Of a DNA stretch of 64,000 nt, positions 1 through 7,897 are shown one piece after another. Position numbers and translations under genes: made by a program. The stretch spans positions 62,001 through 126,000 of the forward strand of contig DATJAY010000011.1 in assembly GCA_035515795.1 (NCBI GenBank), written 5' to 3'. How positions within the stretch are numbered: the first letter of the stretch is position 1; each line of letters begins with the position of its first letter. This DNA comes from Candidatus Acidiferrales bacterium (GTDB taxonomy: Bacteria > Bacteroidota > Ignavibacteria > Kryptoniales > JAKASW01). Below the pieces are notes generated by a model. It made no database searches and had not been told where the DNA came from. It was given only the letters and a program-made list of their open reading frames with translations.

Positions 1-2
1 CT

Positions 3-1622
3 ACAGGGTTAACAAAAGCAAATGTACTAACCATGATTGCAGCCCCGAACGGAAGTATCTACGCGATAACGGATTTCACGAATCTCGATGGCATTCATGT
101 TGGAGGCAACATTCTTCTTTCTACTGACGCTGGCGCCACATGGACCGAGATTGATTCCGGACTGGGAAGCAACTATGCAATGTCGCTTGCAGCGGTCCGG
201 ACCACTCCGGGCGGAATGGATCTTTTTGTCGGGACGGGCAGCAGAGGCGTTTTTCTTTCTACAGATAATGGCGGATCATGGATACAATCTGGATTGCCAA
301 ACACATGGATTACTGCCCTCGCTGCAAGTTCCGATGTAACAGGAGGCACGAAGTTGATTGCCGGTGATTTTAGCGGCGCCATAATGGGAGGCAGCGGTGA
401 TGTCTTTCTCACGACAGATAACGGGAGAAATTGGAGGACGAGCACCGTCAACACTCCTGTCAGCGCTCTCACTATGAGCCCCAATGGTGTGGGTGGAGCC
501 GATCTCTACGCTGACGCAGCGATGCTTTTTCTCCATAGTTCAGATAATGGTACAAGCTGGACAGCCACCGGATTTCCTAAGATGGCATTCACTCCACCAT
601 TGGCTATCTTTCCTTCGTCGGATGGGTCGGGCGGGGCCGCTATTTTTGTTGGGATCGACAGCGTTTTCCATTCGACCGATAACGGTACGAGCTGGAGAGC
701 AACCGCTGATTCTGGTCTGAATATCTTAACAGGCTCAAGCATTTCTTCCCTAGCAGCCTGCGGAACGAGCCTTTTTGCGGGTCTTAGCGGTAATGGCGGA
801 ATTTTCCTTTCGACAAACTACGGTGGAAGCTGGTCACCTGTCCCCGGACTGCCGAGGTGTGACGTAGCTTCGTTTGTCTCATGTAGCGGTAACCAGTTTG
901 TGGCCACAGACTCGGGCGTTTATCTCTCGACGGACAGCGGCAACAATTGGTTAGCGGTCAATTCCGGATTAAAGAATCTGGATGTCAACGCTCTTGCAGT
1001 GATTGGTGGTAATATCTTTGCCGGCACTAACGGCAACGGCGTTTTCCGCAGTACTAATGACGGGGCCAATTGGATTGCCGCAGGCTTGAAGACTTTGGAC
1101 GTCTGCGCTTTTGCTGCGGTCGACTCGAGCCTTTTCGCCGGAACTTCCACAGGCGGTGTTTATCTCAGTACGGACATGGGAGCACATTGGAATCCGGTGA
1201 ATAGCGGGTTGACTAACAGTGTCATCAACGCTCTCATCCAAAATGGCAAGAATATTTTTGCCGGGACGGGAAGCGGAATATGGCGGCGGCCCCTTTCGGA
1301 GATGATAACCAGCGTCAATGAACGTACACAGCTTCCCGCGAGTTTTGCACTCTTTCAAAATTATCCTAACCCATTCAATCCTTCAACCACCATCGGCTAT
1401 GACCTGCCTTCCAACAGCTTCGTCTCATTGAAGATTTATGATGTGCTTGGAAGAGAAGTCGAAACGTTGGTGAATGAACGCCAGGCAGCAGGGAGTCATT
1501 CAGTCACGTTCAACGCTTCCAATTTACCTAGCGGAGTGTACTTCTATCGCTTGCAGGTCATAGATCCCGTTCGCGGGACCGGGAGCTACACAGCGACAAA
1601 GAAACTTTTACTGCTGAAATAG
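3..1622 (+). CDS. BNR-repeat secreted protein with T9SS C-terminal sorting domain (5' partial)
   Basis: The reading frame is open to the left window edge, and the first codons already read as propeller sequence, so the true start lies upstream. The protein is built of repeated blades with the BNR/Asp-box pattern S-T-D-N-G-x-x-W (for example LSTDNGGSW, HSSDNGTSW, RSTNDGANW), as in PSII-stability-factor/sialidase-like propellers. About residue 425 onward is a T9SS type A sorting domain: QNYPNPFNPSTTIGYDLP, then a beta-rich stretch, ending in KKLLLLK. Such proteins cross the outer membrane by type IX secretion and are anchored or released at the surface. Odd: the segment VIDPVRGTG inside the sorting domain is encoded by a palindrome (1563-1580) that looks inserted in frame. 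The binding role is unknown. Confidence 0.88.
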   Translation, partial: TGLTKANVLTMIAAPNGSIYAITDFTNLDGIHVGGNILLSTDAGATWTEIDSGLGSNYAMSLAAVRTTPGGMDLFVGTGSRGVFLSTDNGGSWIQSGLPNTWITALAASSDVTGGTKLIAGDFSGAIMGGSGDVFLTTDNGRNWRTSTVNTPVSALTMSPNGVGGADLYADAAMLFLHSSDNGTSWTATGFPKMAFTPPLAIFPSSDGSGGAAIFVGIDSVFHSTDNGTSWRATADSGLNILTGSSISSLAACGTSLFAGLSGNGGIFLSTNYGGSWSPVPGLPRCDVASFVSCSGNQFVATDSGVYLSTDSGNNWLAVNSGLKNLDVNALAVIGGNIFAGTNGNGVFRSTNDGANWIAAGLKTLDVCAFAAVDSSLFAGTSTGGVYLSTDMGAHWNPVNSGLTNSVINALIQNGKNIFAGTGSGIWRRPLSEMITSVNERTQLPASFALFQNYPNPFNPSTTIGYDLPSNSFVSLKIYDVLGREVETLVNERQAAGSHSVTFNASNLPSGVYFYRLQVIDPVRGTGSYTATKKLLLLK

Positions 1623-1630
1623 GAAAGAGT

Positions 1631-1830
1631 ACTCACCCCCATAGACCCCCTCTCTACATGGTAGAGAGGGGGTCGGGAGGGTGAGTTAGCTTGTTCTCTT
1701 CTTGACATTGCATCATGGAACATCTATACTCACAATAGTTGGTTTACCGCCCACACGTCAGTACAGGCGGGATTTTCCAGAAGGGCGGGAAGAAACCAGA
1801 GAAGGAAAATGTAATTGAAAAGTCAGGGAA
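1631..1830. repeat. intergenic repeat family A, copy 1 (about 200 bp)
   Basis: This begins just after the stop codon of the T9SS gene with a perfect hairpin (CCCCCTCTCTAC/GTAGAGAGGGGG). It continues through a conserved body: TTCTTGACATTGCATCATGG, then ACAATAGTTGGTTTACCGCC, and finally GAAAAGTCAGG. A second full-length copy lies at 3219-3410 and a hairpin-only copy at 2774-2853. The hairpin could act as a terminator. The TTGACA-like hexamer within the body could be a promoter part, but this is not shown. Confidence 0.8.
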
Positions 1831-1932
1831 TTGGCAGAAACCAATAGACTTACAAGAGTCCGGTTGTTATTACGGAACAGAGTACGTGCTCGGAATATGC
1901 CGCATTCGATCAACATTCTAAGGAGATTTAAA

Positions 1933-2628
1933 TTGCAAAGAATAATCGCGTATTTAGCCGTCTTCTTAATGATAGTTGTCTTTGGATCGTGCAACAAAAG
2001 CAATCCCACCGGTCCCAACCAATCTTCCGCTTATCTAAATGGTACGGTAGTCGACAGCCAGGGAAATCCGATTGACAGCGTAAACTTTCATTATATACCG
2101 ACTCTCGTTCATCTATCGCTACAAAAGAGTGGTCCGGACAGGATATGTCCTGCAACCATGATCAAATACTCGATTCCTCGCAACTCGTTCGTGAACCTCT
2201 CGATCTATAGATGGTTTACGCGAGACCTAATAGCAACTCTGGTTAACGAAAATCAGAATGCAGGGACCTATGCGGTTACTCTTGACGCATCGAGCGTGAC
2301 CAATGGAGTTTACATTTTCCGTCTTGCTGTGGATAGTTTGGTCACCGAACATAATATGCTCCTCATCCAGGACACGACAACGCTGACATCGACGATTCCC
2401 CTTGCAACCACCAACTCATCGGGACAGTTTTCTGAGCCGATAGGTGTTTTCGGAATCGGCCTGCCGTTCTACATTAGTTCCTCATCGGGGCCGACTGTAA
2501 TTGACACTGAATACATATCGAGCACTATTCAAGTCGTCCTCTGCAAAGCGGGATACAAGACTCTGGTTCAGTCTGTAACCATCGATACTACAAAATCTCT
2601 CAGTCAACGGTTTACACTGGAAAAATGA
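1933..2628 (+). CDS. lipoprotein with an internal T9SS-CTD-like segment
   Basis: The start is taken as the TTG at 1933, because AGGAG at 1921-1925 is correctly spaced and the next residues form a signal peptide ending in a lipobox (VVFGSC, then NKSNPTGP). The upstream in-frame ATG at 1831 would put the signal peptide about 40 residues in. The mature protein (about 210 aa) starts with a carboxypeptidase-regulatory-like strand (LNGTVVDSQGNPIDSV). In mid-protein it contains a stretch resembling the body of a T9SS sorting domain (KYSIPRNSFVNLSIY, ATLVNENQNAGTY, GVYIFRL), but this is not at the C-terminus. Likely lipid-anchored in an envelope membrane. Function unknown. Its stop overlaps (ATGA) the start of a sorting-domain relic. 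Confidence 0.65.
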   Translation: MQRIIAYLAVFLMIVVFGSCNKSNPTGPNQSSAYLNGTVVDSQGNPIDSVNFHYIPTLVHLSLQKSGPDRICPATMIKYSIPRNSFVNLSIYRWFTRDLIATLVNENQNAGTYAVTLDASSVTNGVYIFRLAVDSLVTEHNMLLIQDTTTLTSTIPLATTNSSGQFSEPIGVFGIGLPFYISSSSGPTVIDTEYISSTIQVVLCKAGYKTLVQSVTIDTTKSLSQRFTLEK

Positions 2629-2765
2629 GGAAAGGAAGTCATTCACTACAGTTCAACGGAGGGAGCTTGCCGAGCGGAGTTTATTTCTACCGTCTGCAGG
2701 TCATAGATCCCGTTCGCGGGACCGGAAGCTACACTACAACGAAGAAACTTTTGCTATTGAAATAG
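2625..2765 (+). pseudogene. relic of a T9SS C-terminal sorting domain
   Basis: This 46-codon frame encodes only the last part of a sorting domain (GSHSLQFNGGSLPSGVYFY, then VIDPVRGTGSY and KKLLLLK). It closely matches the end of the protein at 3-1622, including the same in-frame palindrome (2706-2723), and is followed by the same repeat hairpin. It begins inside the lipoprotein stop codon (ATGA). It reads as a leftover of a deleted or recombined T9SS gene rather than as a working gene. Confidence 0.75.
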
Positions 2766-2773
2766 AAAATGCA

Positions 2774-2853
2774 ATCACCCTCTTTCTCGCCCTCTCTACT
2801 TAGTAGAGAGGGGGTTGGGCCTGTCCCGCAATGCTCCTATGCGGGAGGGTGAG
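2774..2853. repeat. intergenic repeat family A, partial copy
   Basis: This copy has the same hairpin CCCTCTCTACT/AGTAGAGAGGG as the full copies and the flanking TCACCC...GGGTGAG. It is interrupted by an extra small palindrome (GTCCCGCA...TGCGGGA, about 2823-2846). It lies immediately upstream of the DUF559 gene, so that gene is bracketed by two family A hairpins. Confidence 0.75.
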
Positions 2854-2868
2854 TAATAGTTAATTGGC

Positions 2869-3249
2869 ATGAAACAAATCTCCATCATTGAGAGAGCGAG
2901 AGAACTCAGGAAAAATCGGACTCCTTCCGAAGAGAAACTCTGGGTTGCGCTCCGTAACAGGAAATTACATGGGCTGAAATTCCTGCGGCAGCATCCGATT
3001 ACTTACGAGGTCAATTGCGTTGGACATTTCTTTATTGCCGATTTCTATTGTGCTGAAAAAAGGTTGGTCGTCGAACTCGATGGCAAAATCCATGATTATC
3101 AGAAGGATCGCGATGCGGAGAGAGAATTAATCATAAGAAGCCTCGGACTCAGAACGCTGCACATAAAGAACGAAGAACTTGATAACATAGAGCAGGTCAA
3201 ACAGAGAATAGAAAATGCACTCACCCTTTTTCTCCCCCTCTCTACTTAG
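2869..3249 (+). CDS. DUF559 endonuclease-domain protein
   Basis: The 126-residue protein fits the DUF559 family, a compact restriction-endonuclease-like fold related to Vsr. Seen: RKNRTPSEEKLW near the N-terminus, HPITYEV, FIADFYC, then LVVELDGKIHD (an ExD/K-type core), and RTLHIKNEEL. The length is normal for the family. The function is unproven; it is presumed to be a DNA nickase or endonuclease. The last 10 or so codons (LTLFLPLST) are made by repeat copy 3219-3410, so the gene end is built from repeat sequence. The gene is flanked on both sides by family A hairpins. Confidence 0.85.
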   Translation: MKQISIIERARELRKNRTPSEEKLWVALRNRKLHGLKFLRQHPITYEVNCVGHFFIADFYCAEKRLVVELDGKIHDYQKDRDAERELIIRSLGLRTLHIKNEELDNIEQVKQRIENALTLFLPLST

Positions 3250-3410
3250 TAGAGAGGGGGTTGGGGGTGAGTTAGCTCATCCTCTTCTTGACATTACATC
3301 ATGGAACATCTATATTCACAATAGTTGGTTTACCGCCCACGGGTCAGGGAAGTGGGATCCTCCGGAAGGGCGGAAAAGGATCGAAAGAAAGTATAACTGA
3401 AAAGTCAGGA
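3219..3410. repeat. intergenic repeat family A, copy 2
   Basis: This is a full-length copy parallel to 1631-1830: hairpin CCCCCTCTCTACT/AGTAGAGAGGGGG, TTCTTGACATTACATCATGG, ACAATAGTTGGTTTACCGCC, GAAAAGTCAGG. It overlaps the 3' end of the DUF559 gene and ends about 75 bp before the AbiTii gene. The rest of 3411-3485 shows nothing else recognisable. Confidence 0.8.
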
Positions 3411-3485
3411 GGGACTCAAGAAGATGGGTCTACACAACTCTGTTACAAAAGGATCGGGGCATTCTTAAGATAATGGGAGATACTT

Positions 3486-4400
3486 ATGTCGCTTCTCAAA
3501 GAAATTCAAAATGATGCGGTTAATCAAAATGTTGATCTTCCAACTCTACTTAGGAAATGTAAATTATTAGCGACTAAGCTAAAGAACGATGATTTTAAGC
3601 AATGGGATGACAAAGAATTGAATGGCTACAATTCAAAAGAGAAGTTGCCTGACTATCGAATCCTAAATGTTCAGTCTTACGGGCATTTTGTTGGTCCATT
3701 CGGTAGACAACTTAAGAATGCTCCTATTTCACGAACCTCTTTGCCAAAGGAACTAAGAGATCTTGTCACCAAGGCACACATATATGAGGGCGTTGGGAGC
3801 CTGTCATCACTCGTGAAGGACAAGAAATCAGATGTGTTATCTTCGTTTTGGCCCGCTGAGGTTGTCGCGAAGTATGGTCAGCAGATGTATGAGGACATGA
3901 ATTGCATTGGCGCTTGGCGAGCTATAGGTCGCAACCAAATCGAAGGTATTCTTGATACTATTCGGAACCGAGTCTTGAGTTTCGTTCTAGAGATAGAGTC
4001 AATCGTCCCAGATGTGGGTGAGGTTCAATCCGGGGATCAAAGGATATCGAAAGGCCGAATAACACAGATATACAAAACCGTTATACACGGCAATGTCGGC
4101 AATGTTTCTTCAGGTAGCGCAAATGTTTCTCAGACCGCTCAATTTGAGATAATAGAAAATGATTTTGCAACTTTGGAGAAGTACCTAGCGGGAGTGGGAA
4201 TATCTAAGGAAGATATTGCCGAATTGAAAGAGGCTATTAAGATAGATCCCCCGGCAAGCTCTCAGAACTTCGGTAAGAGGGTCGCTGGTTGGGTGGGAAA
4301 AATGGTGACAAAGGCCGCGTCGGGAGCGTGGGGGGTTTCCACCTCAGTTGCTGCAGACATAATTTCCAAAGCCCTTTGCAACTATTATGGAATACACTAA
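3486..4400 (+). CDS. AbiTii-domain protein (abortive-infection family)
   Basis: The N-terminal region of about 190 residues resembles the AbiTii domain: SLLKEIQNDAVN at the start, LLRKCKLLATKL, FKQWDDKELNGY, LPDYRIL. A glycine/serine/asparagine linker follows (around HGNVGNVSSGSANVSQTAQ) and then a C-terminal helical region with KLMVTKAASGAW-like hydrophobic helices. AbiTii proteins occur in phage-defence islands, but the mechanism is not established. The ATG at 3486 has GGGAG about 8 nt upstream. The gene is the first of three plus-strand accessory genes (3486-7069), although the gaps of about 140-180 bp argue against a single tight operon. Confidence 0.75.
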   Translation: MSLLKEIQNDAVNQNVDLPTLLRKCKLLATKLKNDDFKQWDDKELNGYNSKEKLPDYRILNVQSYGHFVGPFGRQLKNAPISRTSLPKELRDLVTKAHIYEGVGSLSSLVKDKKSDVLSSFWPAEVVAKYGQQMYEDMNCIGAWRAIGRNQIEGILDTIRNRVLSFVLEIESIVPDVGEVQSGDQRISKGRITQIYKTVIHGNVGNVSSGSANVSQTAQFEIIENDFATLEKYLAGVGISKEDIAELKEAIKIDPPASSQNFGKRVAGWVGKMVTKAASGAWGVSTSVAADIISKALCNYYGIH

Positions 4401-4577
4401 TGTTCAAACGACGATACAAATTTCCCTTATTAAAGTGTTCGATCAATGTATGCATGGGGCAGTCACTTGATGGCTCGCGTCATTCACTAAGAGAGTTACC
4501 TCTGCATAGTACGGCGAAACGCTATCAGCTATGTTCGCTAATGACAATCCAATAAAAATCTTGTGGGAGGAAGCGAA

Positions 4578-5378
4578 ATGAAAAACAGATATTTGCCACC
4601 GCTATTCAATTTCTCATTCAATCCAGACGGATGGCTTGAAGATGTCGCAAAAGATGCAAAACGGGAACCGTGGGGTAAAGATTATAAAGTCCTTGAGATT
4701 TATCTTAGAGCATCTTTTGAAATTGCCAAACAGCAAAACAAGGTCTATGAAAATAGAGATGACGGGTTTGCTTTTTGGAAAGCTGGATATTTAGTTAATG
4801 AAATGTCAGACCCCATTTGGCTTACCTACCAAACTAATAGAAGAGCCGACAAGCAGCAATGGGTTTTCAAGAAAGTCCACTCTGGGAACTGCCCCATTCC
4901 TGAAAGAAGTGTTGATGATTTTCAAATTAAGATTAGCCCCCCAGAATTTAATTCCTCCTGGAGCATTCACATTAGTCAGTCCAACATTGATCATATTTAT
5001 AAAGATACTGAAAATGTCAAACGGCTTAAACTTGTGTTTGGCAATCTAGCCGAAAACGCTCACTTAATTTTTAGAACAGTACTAGGTGAAATAGAACTTA
5101 ACCGCAAATCTGAAACAGTCATTCCGCAATGGTATTACGGAGATTATCAATTCCTGATGCCATTGTTTCTTACACAATCTGAAAAAGTAGAGTTGGCCGC
5201 GGCCCTCACGCCAAATCCTATAATGAAGCGATATGAGATACACACACTCTTGCTACCGCACTATTCTTACGCGTACGCAAGAGCTTTGGTTAAGAGTAGA
5301 GCATCCTTCGCAAACTGGATGTTACTTTCTCCAGAGGAATTGAATAACAGTTACTCTGAAGAGCAAGAAGTAGATTGA
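4578..5378 (+). CDS. DUF3825-like protein
   Basis: The start is the ATG at 4578, with GGGAGG at 4565-4570; a GTG five codons upstream overlaps that ribosome site. The pattern WGKDYKVLEIYLRASF, an AFWKAGYL segment, PIWLTYQTNR and KQQWVFKK matches the DUF3825 layout (YxVLxxYL, Axx.TGL, PIYxxFxxN, QPWxxK). DUF3825 is a poorly known domain sometimes found with OST-HTH/NYN RNA-linked proteins. The C-terminus includes PLFLTQSEKVELAAAL and LPHYSYAYARAL. The position between AbiTii and a GmrSD-like protein suggests defence, which is inference only. Confidence 0.6.
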   Translation: MKNRYLPPLFNFSFNPDGWLEDVAKDAKREPWGKDYKVLEIYLRASFEIAKQQNKVYENRDDGFAFWKAGYLVNEMSDPIWLTYQTNRRADKQQWVFKKVHSGNCPIPERSVDDFQIKISPPEFNSSWSIHISQSNIDHIYKDTENVKRLKLVFGNLAENAHLIFRTVLGEIELNRKSETVIPQWYYGDYQFLMPLFLTQSEKVELAAALTPNPIMKRYEIHTLLLPHYSYAYARALVKSRASFANWMLLSPEELNNSYSEEQEVD

Positions 5379-5518
5379 CCTCAAGTCGCTACCGAGGTCT
5401 CCGCAGTAACAAAGAGAGTGGTGCTCCGCGCGACTTTGCAGATTGCTAGGTGATCCGAAACATAGGCAAATATGTTCCCATTGACATCGTAGGGTCAAGG
5501 AAATAAGGAGTAAATGAA

Positions 5519-7069
5519 ATGGCTAGAGTAAATTTGGATGCTCTCATACCACGTGAAGATTTTGAAGTGTCGGAGTCCGTGAGTCCGGGGAGAAAGAAAG
5601 AGACGATCTCAATTGAAGATCTGAAGAGTGATTCATTCTTTCTGCCACTTGTCAGGAAGCCGGATTTTCAGCGTGAGACAAACGAGTGGGATGCAGACAA
5701 AATTGTTCAATTTATTGAGAGTTTCGTGAGTGGAGACCTGATACCTGCGCTCATCTTATGGAGAAGCCCAAGTGGGCTACTCTTCGTGATCGATGGTTCA
5801 CATCGTCTTAGTTCTTTGCTGGCATGGATCAACGATGACTACGGGGATGGCAACGTATCAAAATCCTTCTATGATCTAAGCATACCAGATGAACAAATCT
5901 ACGCTGCTGAAGAAGCAAGGAAACTTGTCAGGAAACGAATCGGGACCTACTCTGATCTTAGGCAGGCATCCATTAAACCCGAAAAGGTACCACCTGAGAT
6001 CTTAAGTAGAGCGAAAAATCTCGGTGCGTTAGCGATACAACTTCAATGGGTAGAGGGAGACGTCAAAACCGCCGAGAAATCCTTTTTCAAGATCAATCAA
6101 GAGGCTGTGCCAATTGATCCTACGGAGTTGAAGCTTCTTGAGTCAAGAAAAAAGCCCAATTGCATCGCTGCAAGAGCCATCATTCGCGCTGGCACTGGGC
6201 ATAAATACTGGTCTAAATTTGCTGGGGAAAACCAAGCAAAGATACAGGAACTTGCAAAGGAAATAAACGACATTCTCTTCTCGCCAAAGCTAGAGACACC
6301 AGTAAAGACTCTTGATATTCCAATTGGCGGAAAACTCTATTCTGCGCAGACCCTACCCCTCGTATTGGAATTCGTCAACATGACGAACAACGTACCTTCT
6401 GATTTCAAGGAGAATCTACCCGACGATGACGATGGGTCTGAAACTATAAAAATGTTGGTAAATGCTAGAAAAGTTGCACAGCAGATTAACAGTATGCACC
6501 CCAGTTCACTCGGCCTCCATCCAATAGTATATTTTTATTCTCAAGATGGCCGCCACAAGGTTGCTTCATTCTACGCCACAGTATCCTTTGTGATGGAACT
6601 GTATGAGCGTAAAAAAATCAACGACTTCATCAAGGTTCGGGCACTATTTGAGAAAGCTATCATTGAAAATGACTACCTCATTCAACAAATCAATCGAAGG
6701 TTTAGACTTGCACAAGCAAGTTATCCACATATCAGAGATTTCTTTTTTGCTCTTATTGACTTGCTTAATGGGGGTACGAAACCAGAAGAATTGATTACAC
6801 GGATAATTCAAAATACTAAGTTCGATTATCTAACTCTTCAGCAAGATACAGCAGAAGTCACGTCACCAGATTTCAGCTCACAAAGAAAGAGTGCTGCGTT
6901 TATTCGCGACGCTGTTAGGCATGCGCCAAAATGCAAAATTTGTGGAGGGTACATGCACAAGAACTCTATCACCATAGATCACATTCAACGCAAGGAAGAT
7001 AAAGGTGTAGGTTCCATTGATAACGCTCAGTTGGCACATCCTTATTGTAACACAACTTTTAAAAATTGA
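5519..7069 (+). CDS. DUF262 (ParB/Srx-like) protein with C-terminal HNH domain, GmrSD-like
   Basis: The N-terminal DUF262-type NTP-binding domain has FQRETNEWDADKIVQFIES followed by the signature FVIDGSHRLSSLLAW (about residues 88-102), the counterpart of the DGQQR motif. Next comes LQWVEGDVKTAEKSFFKIN, then a long helical middle. At about residues 470-516 is a zinc-type HNH: CKICGG, then TIDHIQRK, then LAHPYCN. DUF262 plus HNH is the plan of GmrSD-type, modification-dependent restriction proteins, in which NTP hydrolysis drives cleavage of modified phage DNA. The ATG has AAGGAG upstream. It could act alone, since fused GmrSD forms do. Its exact specificity is unknown. Confidence 0.75.
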   Translation: MARVNLDALIPREDFEVSESVSPGRKKETISIEDLKSDSFFLPLVRKPDFQRETNEWDADKIVQFIESFVSGDLIPALILWRSPSGLLFVIDGSHRLSSLLAWINDDYGDGNVSKSFYDLSIPDEQIYAAEEARKLVRKRIGTYSDLRQASIKPEKVPPEILSRAKNLGALAIQLQWVEGDVKTAEKSFFKINQEAVPIDPTELKLLESRKKPNCIAARAIIRAGTGHKYWSKFAGENQAKIQELAKEINDILFSPKLETPVKTLDIPIGGKLYSAQTLPLVLEFVNMTNNVPSDFKENLPDDDDGSETIKMLVNARKVAQQINSMHPSSLGLHPIVYFYSQDGRHKVASFYATVSFVMELYERKKINDFIKVRALFEKAIIENDYLIQQINRRFRLAQASYPHIRDFFFALIDLLNGGTKPEELITRIIQNTKFDYLTLQQDTAEVTSPDFSSQRKSAAFIRDAVRHAPKCKICGGYMHKNSITIDHIQRKEDKGVGSIDNAQLAHPYCNTTFKN

Positions 7070-7113
7070 ATGATGAGGATAGACTGCGGTGTTCTTTCAC
7101 ACTAATTAATCGC

Positions 7114-7178
7114 CAACGGGGCAGTACCTGTGCGCCTCTGGCGCAGAGAGCGTCCCTGAAGATCCCGCTTCGCGGGAT
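7114..7178. repeat. short dispersed repeat B, copy 1, with palindrome
   Basis: CAACGGGGCAGTA, then GAGAGCGTCCCTGAAG, then the palindrome GATCCCGCTTCGCGGGAT (7161-7178). A shorter copy lies at 7749-7792. The two copies flank the antitoxin/broken-toxin locus. Confidence 0.65.
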
Positions 7179-7308
7179 AGGTACGTGCATGCTATCGCAT
7201 TCATTATGCAAAATAGACTGGCTTGATAAGTCGTAAGCCAACAGTGGTTTTCTAAAGAGTATTTCATTAATCTTTTTAAGATTAACAACGGTTGAGGAGG
7301 AGATTTTC

Positions 7309-7560
7309 ATGGCGAAAATAAAGGAGCAACAAGGTGTGTACAGGGCAAAGCGAGATATGTCAGAATCCGAAATGATATCAAACGCAAAAGCGTCGGCGCT
7401 TCATGCGCTGGAAAAACTTCCCGGCGATGCGACTTACGATGACATCATGTATGAGCTTTATGTCCTGCAAAAGATCGAGCGCGGACAGGACGATGTAAGG
7501 AAAAGAAGAACCGTGGCTCATAAAGAAGTCAAGAAGCGTCTGCATCGATGGCTAAAGTAA
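7309..7560 (+). CDS. antitoxin-like small protein (type II TA)
   Basis: The protein has 83 residues, with an ATG after GGAGGAGA (good ribosome site). The C-terminal half reads LPGDATYDDIMYELYVLQK, then EVKKRLHRWLK. This is a layout I associate with small antitoxins that precede RelE/ParE toxins. The coding end overlaps the ATG (7548) of a frame that starts like a RelE/ParE toxin. That toxin is disrupted, so this may be an orphan antitoxin. Confidence is high that it is a gene and moderate for the role. Confidence 0.7.
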   Translation: MAKIKEQQGVYRAKRDMSESEMISNAKASALHALEKLPGDATYDDIMYELYVLQKIERGQDDVRKRRTVAHKEVKKRLHRWLK

Positions 7561-7733
7561 TATGGACGGCAAATGCCATGGACTTGTCATTGCGAGGAGC
7601 GTAGCGACGTGGCAATCTCCAGTTCCGAATTGATTTCAAACCTGAGATTGCTTCGCTTTGCTCGCAATGACGATTAGGCGATCCGATCAACAAGATGGTC
7701 GTCAGAATCTTTTCTCTTTTGAGCGTTCTTTAA
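7548..7733 (+). pseudogene. RelE/ParE-like toxin relic, interrupted by a MITE-like repeat
   Basis: The ATG at 7548 overlaps the antitoxin end and encodes MAKVIWTANAMD, a typical start of RelE/ParE toxins. After 12 codons the frame enters an 86-bp inverted-repeat element (7586-7671) and stops at 7602-7604. Just beyond the element another frame encodes LGDPINKMVVRIFSLLS (7674-7730), similar to the mid part of ParE-like toxins, then a stop. The gene was probably broken by the insertion with loss of some sequence. The toxin identity is inferred from two short pieces. Confidence 0.6.
7586..7671. mobile_element. 86-bp MITE-like inverted-repeat element
   Basis: The ends are perfect inverted repeats GTCATTGCGAG/CTCGCAATGAC. 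Inside are more matching arms (GGCAATCTC/GAGATTGCTTCG), giving one long imperfect hairpin. Elements of this sequence type are common in many bacterial genomes. It codes for no protein. It sits inside a toxin-like frame. Confidence 0.8.
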
Positions 7734-7748
7734 TAGTATAATAAACAT

Positions 7749-7792
7749 CAACGGGGCAGTAGAGAGCGTCCCTGAAGTTCCCGCACACCCGT
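7749..7792. repeat. short dispersed repeat B, copy 2
   Basis: CAACGGGGCAGTA followed by GAGAGCGTCCCTGAAG and CCCGC matches 7114-7178 but lacks the inner spacer and the complete palindrome. The remainder of 7734-7897 holds a second GC-rich hairpin-like stretch and the ribosome site AAAGGAGGTGA for the next gene. Confidence 0.6.
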
Positions 7793-7897
7793 CCTAACCT
7801 CCGCGGGAGGGGGCCCCTTTATCGCCTCCATTTTCCCGACAAAAGCATTCGGGAATGACAAACCACACAAAAGCCAACAGAAAGGAGGTGAAACATT

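Noticed and set aside
1739-1921. Plus-strand 60-codon frame after the first T9SS gene
   Set aside because: It lies almost wholly in repeat family A, and the matching frame in the other copy differs, so no protein is under selection.
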